In this document: positions 47,179 through 58,253 of the stretch, piece after piece
How the letters are laid out: every line of letters starts with the position of its first letter
Numbering within the stretch: position 1 is the stretch's first letter
Assembly (NCBI RefSeq): GCF_018687715.1
Contig: NC_056765.1
Location: 26,743,129 to 26,807,128 of the forward strand
Length of the DNA: 64,000 nt
Direction: 5' to 3'
Origin: Carya illinoinensis
Lineage: Eukaryota > Streptophyta > Magnoliopsida > Fagales > Juglandaceae
Notes under the pieces: generated by a model
Databases searched by the model: none
Told to the model about the DNA's origin: nothing
The model's input: only the letters and a program-made list of their open reading frames with translations
Made by a program: the position numbers and the translations under genes

Positions 47179-47342
47179 CTGGTGTCCAAAGGCAAAGCAT
47201 ATACCTAGAAATTTTTTCTTCATAGAGTCCAGTTTCATCAACAGCTCATGAACACCCCAAAGTACCCTCCACACATCTTCTTCATGTAGTTTGAGTCCTT
47301 TACGCACAGAAGAACGGTGAATCTCTTCCCGCCCATTTCCAT
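47179..47342 (-). pseudogene. Gamma-glutamyl peptidase-like fragment (class I glutamine amidotransferase)
   Basis: The minus strand starts MEMGGKRFTVLLCVKDSNYM and continues KKMCGGYFGVFMS, the typical N-terminus of plant gamma-glutamyl peptidases. After a frame change it reads LLMKLDSMKKKFLGICF and GHQ, the nucleophile-elbow motif around the catalytic Cys. About 50 residues usually between these blocks are missing. Two extra residues (AF) sit inside GICFGHQ. A donor-like CAGGTAATT ends it at 47179. These enzymes trim glutathione conjugates in glucosinolate or thiol metabolism. It looks like a deleted gene copy. Confidence 0.65.
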
Positions 47343-47477
47343 TCTCTCTCCCCTCTCAATTCTCTCTTTCTTTAAGTGCGGGCTAATGATAGATAAAATT
47401 GAGGAGCCTACGTAGAGATTACCCATTGGAGGGCTGCTGTTTGGAGTAAAATGGATCAATTGGTTATAAGATTAACT

Positions 47478-47478
47478 G

Positions 47479-47551
<73 letters not shown>

Positions 47552-47555
47552 GATT
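47478..47555. repeat. CT then AT microsatellite
   Basis: About 45 bp of CT dinucleotides is followed by about 26 bp of AT, just upstream of the threonine deaminase start; CT tracts are common in plant leaders. Confidence 0.85.
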
Positions 47556-47848
47556 GTTGGGGTTGGGGAAGGGCTTTCATGGAGTAGTGCTTGCATCTCT
47601 TTGTGTCTCTAAGAATGGAGGTTCTCTACTTCACTTCTTCACTTGGTTTTCCTTTATCTCACAGCAAACCCCACCACTCTGCCTTTCAACCCACGATCAG
47701 AACCTTAACCCTAAACAAATACCCCAAAACCTGACCCTCCAATGTAGTTACTACAATGTTGACAAACCCTGCGCTGCAGAACTCCCACAAGTCCTTATGG
47801 CTTGCTACTCTAATTGATACAATGCCACTTGAGACCTCAGATCATATG

Positions 47849-48749
47849 TGGAAATGTAATTTGTGTTTGGCTAGGATTAGATGCTTATAATGTTAGGAAT
47901 GAATGTAATCTTAATTGGACTCTAGTGATCCGATAAGATTATGTATTTAAATTAGAACTCTTATCATAGTTTGTTTTATCATAAGATAAGAGTTATTAAA
48001 GAGTCCTAAGAATGTTTAGAGTCTTAGATCAGTTGAAGAGATAAAGACGTAAGGCGCATTGAAGAAACTGAAGCTGATTTGAACTCTACGCAGTTCAAAA
48101 GAATAATCCAGTCCGAAGTGTTCGCAAGTTGGTAGAAATATCTCTAACTAGAATACTAGATAAACCTGTCAGCAGACTCCTTTTACAAGTCGATGACATC
48201 ATTAATTATATAAAGGGAGTTGGCTAAGGGTTTATGAAGTAAGCACAGATAGCACATATTTTACATTGATCGAGATCTTGAAGTTCTGGGTAGACACTTC
48301 AAGAGATCAGGTTTTGAAAAATTCTTTGAAACAAAAAGGATTTTTCTGAGAAACTCAATTCGTGGAATTAAGGGGAACATATTCCAAGGGGGAGTTGTCC
48401 TGTTCGAGGTTCAACCACTGGAGGTTCCAGTAGGAAAGGTAATGATTGGAGAGTATCAAAGGTTCTAATTACCTACTGAGGTAGAAGGCAAGTGGGTCGC
48501 ATATCTTGAGTAAACGGGTTGGTTACAAAGGTTTTGTTAACAGTTTACTTGTAGTTTTCTAAATCAATAAATTGACTTTCTTGGGTTTGGTTGCCTCATA
48601 TGGTTTTATCTTTGAAGAGTTATTCAAAGAGTTTCCATTCATAACCAAATAGTATGTTCTAGTGAATATTTTATTTTGGTTACTAATCGGTGCCAACAAA
48701 TTGTGCTAAGTGTTAAACGTGACAAATTAAGGGTATTTGGGTAATTTCA
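47849..48749 (+). repeat. 5' LTR of the SIRE-like element
   Basis: It runs to GGGTAATTTCA next to the PBS. It aligns with 56911-57791 from TTTGTGTTTGGCTAGG onward. The first 11 bases match poorly, so the start rests mainly on the ATATG duplication. Confidence 0.7.
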
Positions 48750-48751
48750 AT

Positions 48752-48769
48752 TGGCATCAGAGCATGGTT
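48752..48769 (+). other. Primer-binding site of the SIRE-like element
   Basis: TGGCATCAGAGCATGG begins two bases after the LTR; it is a tRNA-Met type PBS with one change from TGGTATCAGAGC. Confidence 0.75.
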
Positions 48770-48806
48770 CACTCAATCTGAGTGTAATCCATTCCCCTGA
48801 ACGATC

Positions 48807-50384
48807 ATGGCAATACTATCATCACCACCACAATTTGATGGTGACAACTATGCCTATTGGAAAGTAAGGATGAGAGCGTTTTTAAGATCACTCGATGAGA
48901 AAGTATGGTTAACCGTGGAATTGGGATGGACGAGGCCTACATCACCTGTAGAAGAATGGACCAACGAACAATCCAGCAGCTGCAATTAGAATAACAAAGG
49001 TCTAAATGCCATTTTTATGTAAGTTTCACCTAATGAGTTCAAGAGGATTTCAATGTGTGAAAATGCCAATGAGGCTTGGGATATTTTGGAAACCACACAT
49101 GAAGGGACCAAGACAGTGAAAAATTCTAAATTACAAATATTGACTTCAAAATTTGAAGAAATAAAAATGTTAGATGATAAGACCTTTAATGAGTTCTATG
49201 CCAAACTAAATGACATTATCAATTCCAGGTACAATCTTGATGAGAAGGTGGAGGAGGCATGAGTTGTGAGGAAAATCCTGAGATCCCTGCCTAAAAGGTT
49301 TCGACCAAAAGTGACAGTCATAGAAGAAAGCAAAGATCTAGATACAATTTGGGTAGAAGAACTGGTAGGCTCTCTGCAAACCTATGAATCTACTCTTCCA
49401 CAACAAAGGAAAGGTAATTCCATTGCACTCAAAATTGTTAAAGAAGAGAGTCATTCTGATGATGAAGATCTGTGCAGTGATAATCTAGCTCTTGTGGCCA
49501 GAAAATTAAAAAAAAAAAATTGTTTAATAAAAGAGTTCTAGAAAAATGAAAAAAGGGAAGAGTTTTGTTAAAAAGAATGAACCTAAAAAATGGAAGAAAG
49601 ATAAACCAGAAATTAAAGAGAAAGTCCAATGTCATGAATGTTCTAGTTTTGGTCACATAAGAATTGAATGTCCGAATTATAAAAGAAAGGCAAAAGCTTT
49701 GAATGCTATTTTGAGTGCTGATTCTAATTCTGAAAGCTCAGATACATCTTCTGATAATGAAACTGCATTTATTACTTTCTCTACATCGATTACTGAGCAT
49801 ATTGAGAAGAATAAACTATGTGCTAATGACAGCATAGGCTTATGTAATACTGATTCTAATGTTGCCACAAAAGTGTATGATCATGAATTAAGCGTGCAGG
49901 AAGCATATAAGGAACTATGTGAAGAATTCGTGAAATTTCAGAAAGTAAATAAAAAGCTGTACAAAAACTTAACCACCATGAAGAATGAGAAGAATAATTT
50001 GGTGGAAGCACTAAAGCTGACAGAACTGGAAGTGACAAAACTGTGCGAATAGAAAGAAGTGCTGGAAAAGGAATTGGCAGCTTGTCAGGAACTCAAAGAA
50101 AAAACTCCCACTCAAAAACTAAATGAACTACTGAGGGTTCAACGAGATAGTATCGATCGTACAGGTTTGGGATACAATTCTTTCAAAGATTCATATCATA
50201 AAGCATCCGCTGCCTCTACATCTAAAGGTATTACCTTTGTAAAAGGAAGTAACACATAAAATATTCCAAAGAACTCTGGTAACAAAGGTATGATTGTTCC
50301 TACTTGTCATTTTTGTGGGATAACTAGACACATTAGAACAAATTGTCTCCAATTTAGAAAAGAAAAAGAGAGGAAAAAGAAATA
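48807..50384 (+). pseudogene. SIRE-like gag, broken
   Basis: It starts at an ATG giving MAILSSPPQFDGDNYAYWKV, the usual copia gag opening, with later ANEAWDILETTHEGTKTVK. A CCHC knuckle CHECSSFGHIRIEC is at about 49628-49672 and a degraded second one (CHFCGITRHIRTNC) near 50308. Stops occur at about 48990, 49261, 49540, 50050 and 50257. In live elements it forms the virus-like particle. Confidence 0.85.
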
Positions 50385-50389
50385 AGTTT

Positions 50390-53300
50390 GTGAGAAAAGA
50401 TAGGAACCTAGAATTTAATGTGGACAAATTGAGCAACCAAATACACACTCTTGGCAAGAAACTGTGCAAACTATCTGAATTATGTTCTTCAAAAAATTTA
50501 AAGAATACAAATATCAAGACCAAGTGGGTAGTGAAAGAAAAAGCCATATGTCTCGTAGCACACACAGCCCTCAAAGGTATGGACACTAGCATGTGGTACC
50601 TAGACAGTGGTTTCTCTAGGCATATGATAGGAGACAAAGGATTGTTTAAAGAAATTGACTCCACTAGTGGTGGGTCAATAACTTTTAGTGATGAAAGTTC
50701 AGCAACAATGGAAGGAAAGGGAAGTGTGAATATTCCTGGCTTACCTACTCTTCATAATGTTATTTTTGTTTATGGTCCCAAGGCAAATTTGTTAAGTATC
50801 AGTCAATTTTGTTATAATAATCTTTCTATGCAGTTATCAAAGGATGAATGCAAAGCATATGATGGTGCTAGAAAATGAATTTTAAGAGGCACCAGAACTA
50901 CTGACGACTGTTATGGAATCACTCTCATCAACACAATACGATGTCACAAGGTAGAATTGGATGAAATTGAGTTGTGGCATTACCGTCTAGGCCACATCAA
51001 CTATAGAGAAATGCGAAAGATTCTCAAGAAAGAAGTTGTACGAGGACTGCCAAAAAATTTGAAAAACAAAAAGATAGTGTGTGGAGCTTGTCAAGAAGGA
51101 AAGCAGACCAAGGCACAGCACAGGAAGCTAAGTGACATTTTGACCTCACGACCACTTGAGCTGCTACATATGGATTTGATGGGTCCTACTCAAAATGAGA
51201 GTCTTAGAAGAAAGAAGTATATAATGGTTATCGTAGATGACTATTCAAAATATACGTGGATCATTCTATTGAGAGATAAAATAGAAACTTTCGAGTTTGC
51301 TAAGAAATTGTTTAGACGACTACAAACAGAGAAGAATTCTTCTATCTCTCGTATTTGTAGTGATCATGCTAGAGAATTTGAAAATGCTAATTTTTCTTCC
51401 TTTTGTGATGAACAGGGCATACATCAAGAGTTCTTAGCCCCAATCACTCCACAACAAAATGGAATTGTGGAGAGGAAAAATTGAGCAATTCAAGAGATGG
51501 CACGCACTATGCTAAGTAGCAAAAAGTTAGCTCTATACTTCTAGGAAGAAGCTGTCAATACTACTGGACATATTTTGAACCATGTAATTGTTCGCGCAAG
51601 CACCAAACTCACTCCCTATGAGTTATGGAATGGAAAGAAACCCACGGTAAAGTATTTTAAAGTATTTGGGAGTACCTGTTACATTCTAAGAGACAGAGAG
51701 AGTACTCAGACGACCCACAAATTTGACAGCAAGAGTGATGAAGGATTATTTCTGGGATACTAATCAAACAGCAAGGCCTACAAAGTTTACAATTTATGGA
51801 CTAAAAAAATGATGGAGTTGGTCAATGCAATTGTAGATGAAAATTCCAAACAAGTGACCACCACATAATTTGAACAACCTATTGAAAATATCAAAGAAAA
51901 CTCAACAGATCAAGAGGACATAAATGCAGTGGAACCTATCTTACCAAACTCAACTCCAACCCGTGAGAAGGAGCCATCGACAAGAATCAGTCACAACCAC
52001 CCAAAAGAAAACATTCTTGGAGACTTGAGAGTGAAGGTATGAGACTAAGAAAACGAGTTTTAAATCAAGTCTCATATGTTTGCTATTTATCGCAGGTTGA
52101 ACCAAAAAAGGTGGAAAAAGCTTTACAAGATGAAAGTTGGGTAAATGTCATGCATGAGGAACTGCACCAGTTCACTCGAAATCAAGTGTGGGAATTGGTA
52201 CCTAGACCCGAGGATCATAACATCATTGGAACAAAGTGAATTTTAAGAACAAGTCATACGAACATGGCACCATTGTTCGTAACAAGGCCAGACTGGTGGC
52301 ACAAGGATACACCCAAGTTGAAGGAATTGATTTTGAGGAAACTTTTGCACCAGTAGCACACTTGGAATTAGTTCGCATACTACTAGCAATTGCAAGCCAT
52401 TTACATTTTAAGCTTTATCAAATGGACGTTAAAAGTGCATTTTTAAATGGCATACTAAATGAAGAAGTATATGTTAAACAACCAAAGGGATTTACTAATC
52501 ACATGTTTCCTGACCATGTTTTTAGAATGAAGAAAGCTCTTTAGGGATTAAAGCAAGCACCTCGAGCATGGTATAAAAGACTCACAAAATACTTGTTTGA
52601 TAATAATTTTGTAAGAGAGCAAGCTGACTGAACATTATTTTTAAGAAAATTTGGTAAGCATTTACTTATAGCACAAATATATGTAGATGATATTATGTTT
52701 GGTTCCACTCTTGATAAACTTTCACATGATTTTTCTAACAACATAAAAAATGAGTTTGAGATGAGCATGATTGGGGAATTTAATTCTTTCTTTGAATCCA
52801 AATCAAACAAACTGAAGAAGGAATTTTTATTTCACAATCAAAATATGCTAAAGATCTTGTTAAGAAATTTGGAGTGGAAGGAAAGACACATGCTCGCACT
52901 TCGATGAGCACTTCAATTAAAATATGCTCAGATTCTACAAGTAAGAGCATTGATCCTACTCTCTACAAAAGCAGGATAGGAAGTCTTCTATATATTACTA
53001 CTAGCAGACCAAATATTACTTTTAGTGTAGGTGTATGTGCACGGTTTCAGGCAAAACCCAAACAATCACATCTCACTGCAGTCAAAAGAATTCTGAAATA
53101 CTTGAGTGCTACGGTTGACTATGGCATCTGGTACTCCAGAGATTCAAATCTAAGTATGGCTGGCTATTTTGATGCTAACTGGGCTAGTAATGTTGACGAT
53201 AGAAAAAGCACCACTAGTGGCTATTTTTATGTCGGTAGCAAACTGGTAGCATGGATGAGCAAGAAGCAAAATTCCATCTCTCTCTCCACTGTTGAAGCTG

Positions 53301-53623
53301 AGTACATTGCAGCTGGTAGTTGTTGCACACAGCTTCTTTGGATGAAAAAGATGTTTGAGGACTATGGATTCTCACAAGATGCTATGACTATTCATTGGGA
53401 TAATACTAGTGCCAATAGTATCTCGAATAACCCTGTGCAACATTCTCGAACCAAGCATATAGATATAAGACATCATTTTATACGAGACTTGGTTGAGACA
53501 AAAGTCGTGTCACTTGAATATATTAATACCGAACACCAATTGGCTGATTTATTCACTAAACCTTTGGATGGGTTAAGGTTTGAATTTCTAAGGAAGGCCA
53601 TTGGTTTGTGTGTCATGCCCTGA
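50390..53623 (+). pseudogene. SIRE-like pol, broken
   Basis: In order: protease motif WYLDSGFSRHM (near 50595), integrase zinc region HYRLGHINYREM...CGACQEGKQ (50970-51110), integrase core with MDLMGP, SDHAREF and QNGIVERKN (51170-51483), RT blocks [21 protein letters not shown] and [20 protein letters not shown] (52260-52540), the catalytic YVDDIMFGS (52680-52707), and RNase H ending RTKHIDIRHHFIRD and DLFTKPL (to 53623). Stops and frame changes separate the pieces, though the last 250 codons are open. Confidence 0.9.
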
Positions 53624-54949
53624 TTTTTTAATAATAATAAAATAATAATAAAACAAACAAAAAAAGGGGGGGAAGTTGTTTTGTTTTTGTTTTGTTGTTT
53701 TTGACTTTTTTTATTTTTTTATTTTTTTTTATTTTTTTTACTTTCATAGTTTTTATGTTGCTATCATACACAAGGTACAGGTTTGCTGAGTATACCAAGT
53801 CCATGCACTCTATAACCACACAAATTCATTTGTTTGGGTACGAACTAGATCTTCTCTGGTATGTGTTCTTACCTTTGATGCAAAACTCTTAAGAAAGACC
53901 TATTGAGTACTCAATCCTCTGCATAGTGAGGAGTCAGATTTGATCTCCTAACAAATTAATGACATCATGTTAACCTCTATACAATGCATCACATGAGGGA
54001 GAATCTATGCCGTCGAATTAACTAAAACTAGTTGAACCTATTACTCAAAAAGAAAAATAATTCCTCTTGCCATGCACACTGGTCAATCCTTATCGAAAAA
54101 GTTGAGTGTTCAGAAGTCATTACGGAAAGAGGCAAACACTCATGCCAGGATTTGAGCCCTTCCTGTCCTTGAGAGAAAAAATCATTGTCTTCATCATTAT
54201 GGAAAAAGATAAGCAATATTAAATGGACATACAGGCTCTATTGACCTTGTGCTTGGAGGGAAATACTTTTTCGGGTATATAGGCCATAGCATAAAGTTTG
54301 AATTTCAAGGAAAGTTCACCCTTCTTAGATCATTACAAAAAGGGGCCAAAGGAAATAAATAATAACAGGGGAAGATTTTGTCTACCTCACTCACACACAC
54401 ACACGTGTTCTTGGGAGGTCATATATTAAGTAAACTGCTCAATTGTGAAGACTGACCAGTTAGGAATAATTCTCCTGAATAAATGAATAAGTGTTTTTTT
54501 TTTTTTTTAAAAAAAAAAAAAATCTCTTGGACAAAGGTGTTATTCAAAAGACTCAATCGTGTGGATGAAATGTACATATTAATTGTCTTTTGATTCTTTA
54601 AAATTGTTTTGGTTGTTTCTATTTAGTTTTTTTTTTAAATTATAATAAAAAAATGAGGGCACAGCTAGTATCATCTTGGAGAGTTGCCTCTAAGGCATAC
54701 TCTAAGGGGCTCGCATGCATGGCAAGTCCCAAGCCTCACGTCCCACGTTCTGAGCGGGAGATTAAAAATAAAGCTGCTGCTTTGCAGCATTAACTACATG
54801 CCATCTTCCATAATCACTCATTAATCCGTCTTTCATTCCCAAGTGGGCTGATATCTTCTCTGATACTCCTCGAGTTAGAGAAACCCAAAAATCTCTCTGT
54901 GTCGTTTGAAGTTTTACTATTCGTGATAATCCCTCTTCACAACCTCAAG
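53624..54949 (+). other. Spacer between pol and env-like region
   Basis: T-rich and poly-A/T runs with no coding region. The last 150 bp, up to CAACCTCAAGG, look like a 5' leader exon for the env-like gene. Confidence 0.55.
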
Positions 54950-55416
54950 GTAAGATTATCTCATCTGAATATTTTGCTGAAGATCGACCATCATTTATCT
55001 TTGGGCTTCACTGTTCTTAATTTTTTTTTCAAATTCCTTAAAATACTTGAAGCTCTGTTGGGAATCTGCTTGAGTTAGCACTTGAAAATCAGTTGAAAAG
55101 AGGATTAGATGAGTTTTTGAAAAATAGGCATGATGATTGTATTTACAAAAGTGACTAATGAAGTTTCTCTGTTTGGCTTGTCTTAAATATCGATCATGTT
55201 TCCCTTTGTATTGCAATGACATCCTGATTTGGAGTAGGAAATGTGTCCATCGGATAAAGATTACTGATTTCTAAATATTTTTTAAAATACGAGCATGGAT
55301 GGTTTAATTTGTTTTGAAAAGGTACTATGTTAGGTTTTGAATATGGAAATACCTATGAACCTGAGTCCCTTAGTATTATCTGCATTTCTCATACTCTGAA
55401 CGGTTTTGGCTTGTAG
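54950..55416 (+). other. Predicted intron before the env-like ORF
   Basis: It starts at CAAG/GTAAGATTATC and ends TTTTGGCTTGTAG directly before the ATG at 55417. This layout would let the env-like ORF be made from a spliced RNA. The signal is by inspection only. Confidence 0.5.
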
Positions 55417-56636
55417 ATGAAATATAAGACTGTTACAAAGAAGGCAAAATTAGACCGGCATGCAATCCCTAAAAATTCCTTGAGTAAAGAGGAAACTGAG
55501 CAACTTGAGTAAACTCCAAAAAGAACTAAAGAGACAGAAAAAGGGTCAGTCCCTAACAAAGGAAAATGGAGCAGTTCGAAGCCTTCGACTTCAGGTTCTA
55601 ACCACTAAAGTTCTCGAGTAAAGAAGCTAAAAGCATCTACAAAACAATTTTCTCTAAAAGAAACGTGCTTGGAGAAAGAGAGATAACATTGAATGATCTG
55701 AATGAACCTAGCTTTGATTTTATAGCCCACATTTTTGGGACAGAGGGTGGGAAAAGATAACAGAGGGGGCTCCTGCTCCATACATTGAGGTTGTTAGGGA
55801 ATTTTATGCAAAAGCATTAATAAGTGTTGATGACAAGTTCATTACTTTTGTTGTCAAAGGAGTTGATTTAATCATTACTCCCGAAATTGTGAGAGAGTTC
55901 TATGAGCTCCCAAGTGTGGAAAACCCAGATTTTCCATCATGGGGACCCTGTTAAAGGCCCAAATGAAGGATCTGTTTGCTGGGCCCAGTGCACCAGTATG
56001 GCCCCCAAAAGTTCATAGGCTCCCTATGAAGTCCATGCTCCCCAAATTTAGGTTTCTGGCCAAAGTAGTCCTGACAAATCTGTGGCCCATTTCTAAACAC
56101 ACTGAGCTAACAGTTGAGAAAGCTCAATTTATGTATGCATTAGTGAAAAATGTTCCTATTGATCTTCCTTCACACATTGTTGGTGTGATCTCAAAGGCCA
56201 GAACTGATAAAATGGACAAATAAAGTTTGCCGTTTGGTGTTCTTATCATGAAATTGGCCAAAATATCTAAAGTCCCCTTGAGAAGTACTGAGGCCACACT
56301 TAAAATGTTTGGAAAAATCTCATCCAAGACTGTTACTAAGTTAGAGGCAGTTGTTGGGTTAAAGAAAATGACTCATGCTGAGGCATCCACATCCTCTAAT
56401 TCTCATTCAAAATAGTCCACTAAAGTGGTTGAACAACTTCAAATTTTGCAATCAAAATTTGACTCATTTGTGCACAAATGGGAAGAGAAGATGGAGAAGA
56501 TTGATAACTTGCTTGCAGATCAGCAAGATGAATCTGAAAAAATAAATGATAGACTACAGCAAATTGTAGTGGATGTGGATCAGATCTTGAAAACAGTCAC
56601 TTCACCAGAAGATGAAGATAACTTTGAGTCTGACTG
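55417..56636 (+). pseudogene. Env-like ORF of SIRE-type element, broken
   Basis: The start MKYKTVTKKAKLDRH is basic. Later frames give RFLAKVVLTNLWPISKHTEL, KAQFMYALVKNVPIDLPSHI and PFGVLIMKLAKISKV, a conserved region of the third ORF in SIRE/Maximus elements. A coiled-coil end follows (LQILQSKFDSFVHKWEEKME, 56425-56636). Stops cut it several times. No transmembrane envelope function is established for these proteins. A purine tract AGGGGGAGAAGGG lies just after it at 56652-56664. Confidence 0.75.
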
Positions 56637-56910
56637 ATGCTGCCAGATATAGGGGGAGAAGGGATTACTGCAGAGGGAGCTGGGCTGGTTATTATGCTGG
56701 AGAGCTGTTGATGACGTGCAACCACCATCATCATTTCATTTCTTTTGAGTTTCAGTTTTATCTAAAGTTATTTCAGTTGGGTGTGTATTTTAAACTATAT
56801 ATTTGCATGTGTAGCATTTATTTGCTAGTTCACATACTTTGTGCTATGATAATTTTTGTCATGATGGAATTTAATATGAAGTATGACTATCTACATGAGA
56901 TCCTTGATGT

Positions 56911-57791
56911 TGGTTGGCTGGTTTGTGTTTGGCTAGGATTAGATGCGTATAATGTTGGGAATGAATGTAATCTTAATTGGACTCTAGTGATCCGATAAGA
57001 CTTTGTATTTAAATTAGAACTCTTATCATAGTTTGTTATATCATAAGATAAGAGTTATCAAAGAGTCTTAAGAATGTTGAGAGTCTTAGCATCAGTTGAA
57101 GAGATAAAGACATAAGGCACATTGAAGAAATTGAAGCTGATCTGAACTCTACATAGTTCAGAAGAATAATCCAGTCCGAGGTGTTTGCAAGTTGGAAGAA
57201 ATGTCTCTAACTAGGATACTGGATAAACCTGTTAGCAGACTCCTTCTACAAGTCGATGACAACATTAATTATATAAATGGAGTCGGCTGAGGGTTTATGA
57301 AGTAAGTATAGATAGCACATATTTTACATTGATCGAGATCTTGAAGTTCTGGATAGACACCTCAAGAGATTAGGCTTTGGAAAATTTTGAGAAACTCAGT
57401 TCGTGGAATTGAGGGGGAGCATACTCCAAGGGAGAGTTGTCCTGTTCGAGGTTCAACCACTGGAGGTTCCAGTAGGAAAGGGAACGATTGGAAAGTATCA
57501 GAGGTTCTGATTACCTACTGAGGTAGAAGGCAAGCGGGTCGCATGTCTTGAGTAAACGGGTTGGTTACAAAGGTTTTGTTAACAGTTTACTTGTAGTTCT
57601 CTAAATCAATAAATTGATTTTCTTGGATTTGGTTGCCCTGTAGGGTTTTATCTTTGAAGAGTTCTTCAAAGAGTTTCCCTTTGTAACCAAATAGTGTGTT
57701 CTAGTGAATATTTTATTTTGGTTACTAATTGGTGCTAGTAAATTGTGCTAAGTGTTAAGCGTGACGAATCAGGGGTACTGGGGTAATTTCA
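56911..57791 (+). repeat. 3' LTR of the SIRE-like element
   Basis: It aligns with 47849-48749 over most of its length, with a deletion of about 25 bp near 57380 and many substitutions. It ends GGGTAATTTCA before the ATATG duplication. Confidence 0.8.
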
Positions 57792-57860
57792 ATATGCCGC
57801 CCCAATTGATGAAAGTCTCGGCTGAGTCTTTAGTGTATGAGAGTGGCTTTCTCGGTGTTG
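57792..57860 (+). other. Host exon sliver between the two retrotransposons
   Basis: It consists of the ATATG duplication plus 64 bp of threonine deaminase exon (PPQLMKVSAESLVYESGFLG) and the TGTTG duplication (57856-57860). Confidence 0.85.
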
Positions 57861-58241
57861 TGTTAAGAATTAAGTAAAGAGAAGAAAATGGAAGGAAACT
57901 TGTGTTCTCATTAATTTGTCTCATGTCTCTTTGAACAATATGCCAATATATATACAACTTCAGTAGAGCTTTCTACAATTGGAAAGGATAAAAAAAAAAA
58001 AAAAATACAAAAGGTCACTATCTTTAAAATGGCAGACTCTATCATATGTACATGTATGAGGCTACAGACATGAATTTCCACTACTTGCTCTAAGATGTTA
58101 GTTCTCTCATTACCTGGTGCTATGGTGCTTTGGTGCTAAGGAGCTGCTGCTAAGGTTAGTGCTTGGTGCTCTAGTACTCTGCATCAAGAGAGGGGAATCC
58201 GTTTGTTTTCCTTTTGTCTTTGTTGTATGCAATTCTTGAGA
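57861..58241 (-). repeat. 3' LTR of the minus-strand copia
   Basis: In plus coordinates it begins TGTTAAGAATTAAG and ends CAATTCTTGAGA, so on its own strand it starts TCTCAAGAATTG. A polypurine tract (CTTAAGGGGGAG) directly adjoins at 58242-58253. Confidence 0.8.
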
Positions 58242-58253
58242 CTCCCCCTTAAG

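Larger units (their letters stand above)
47849..57791 (+). mobile_element. SIRE/Maximus-like Ty1/copia retrotransposon with env-like region
   Basis: This 9.9-kb element has two LTRs, a PBS, gag, pol and an env-like third region in plus orientation. ATATG flanks both sides (47844-47848 and 57792-57796), and the host threonine deaminase frame is continuous across it. The order protease-integrase-RT-RNase H defines Ty1/copia. The extra downstream ORF and size point to the SIRE lineage. Multiple stops in every gene make it inactive. The LTRs differ at roughly one base in 15-20 by eye, so insertion is old. Confidence 0.88.

Noticed and set aside
47554..47817. 87-codon frame overlapping the threonine deaminase start
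   Set aside because: The frame from the ATG at 47615 continues into the conserved exon pieces; this one does not.
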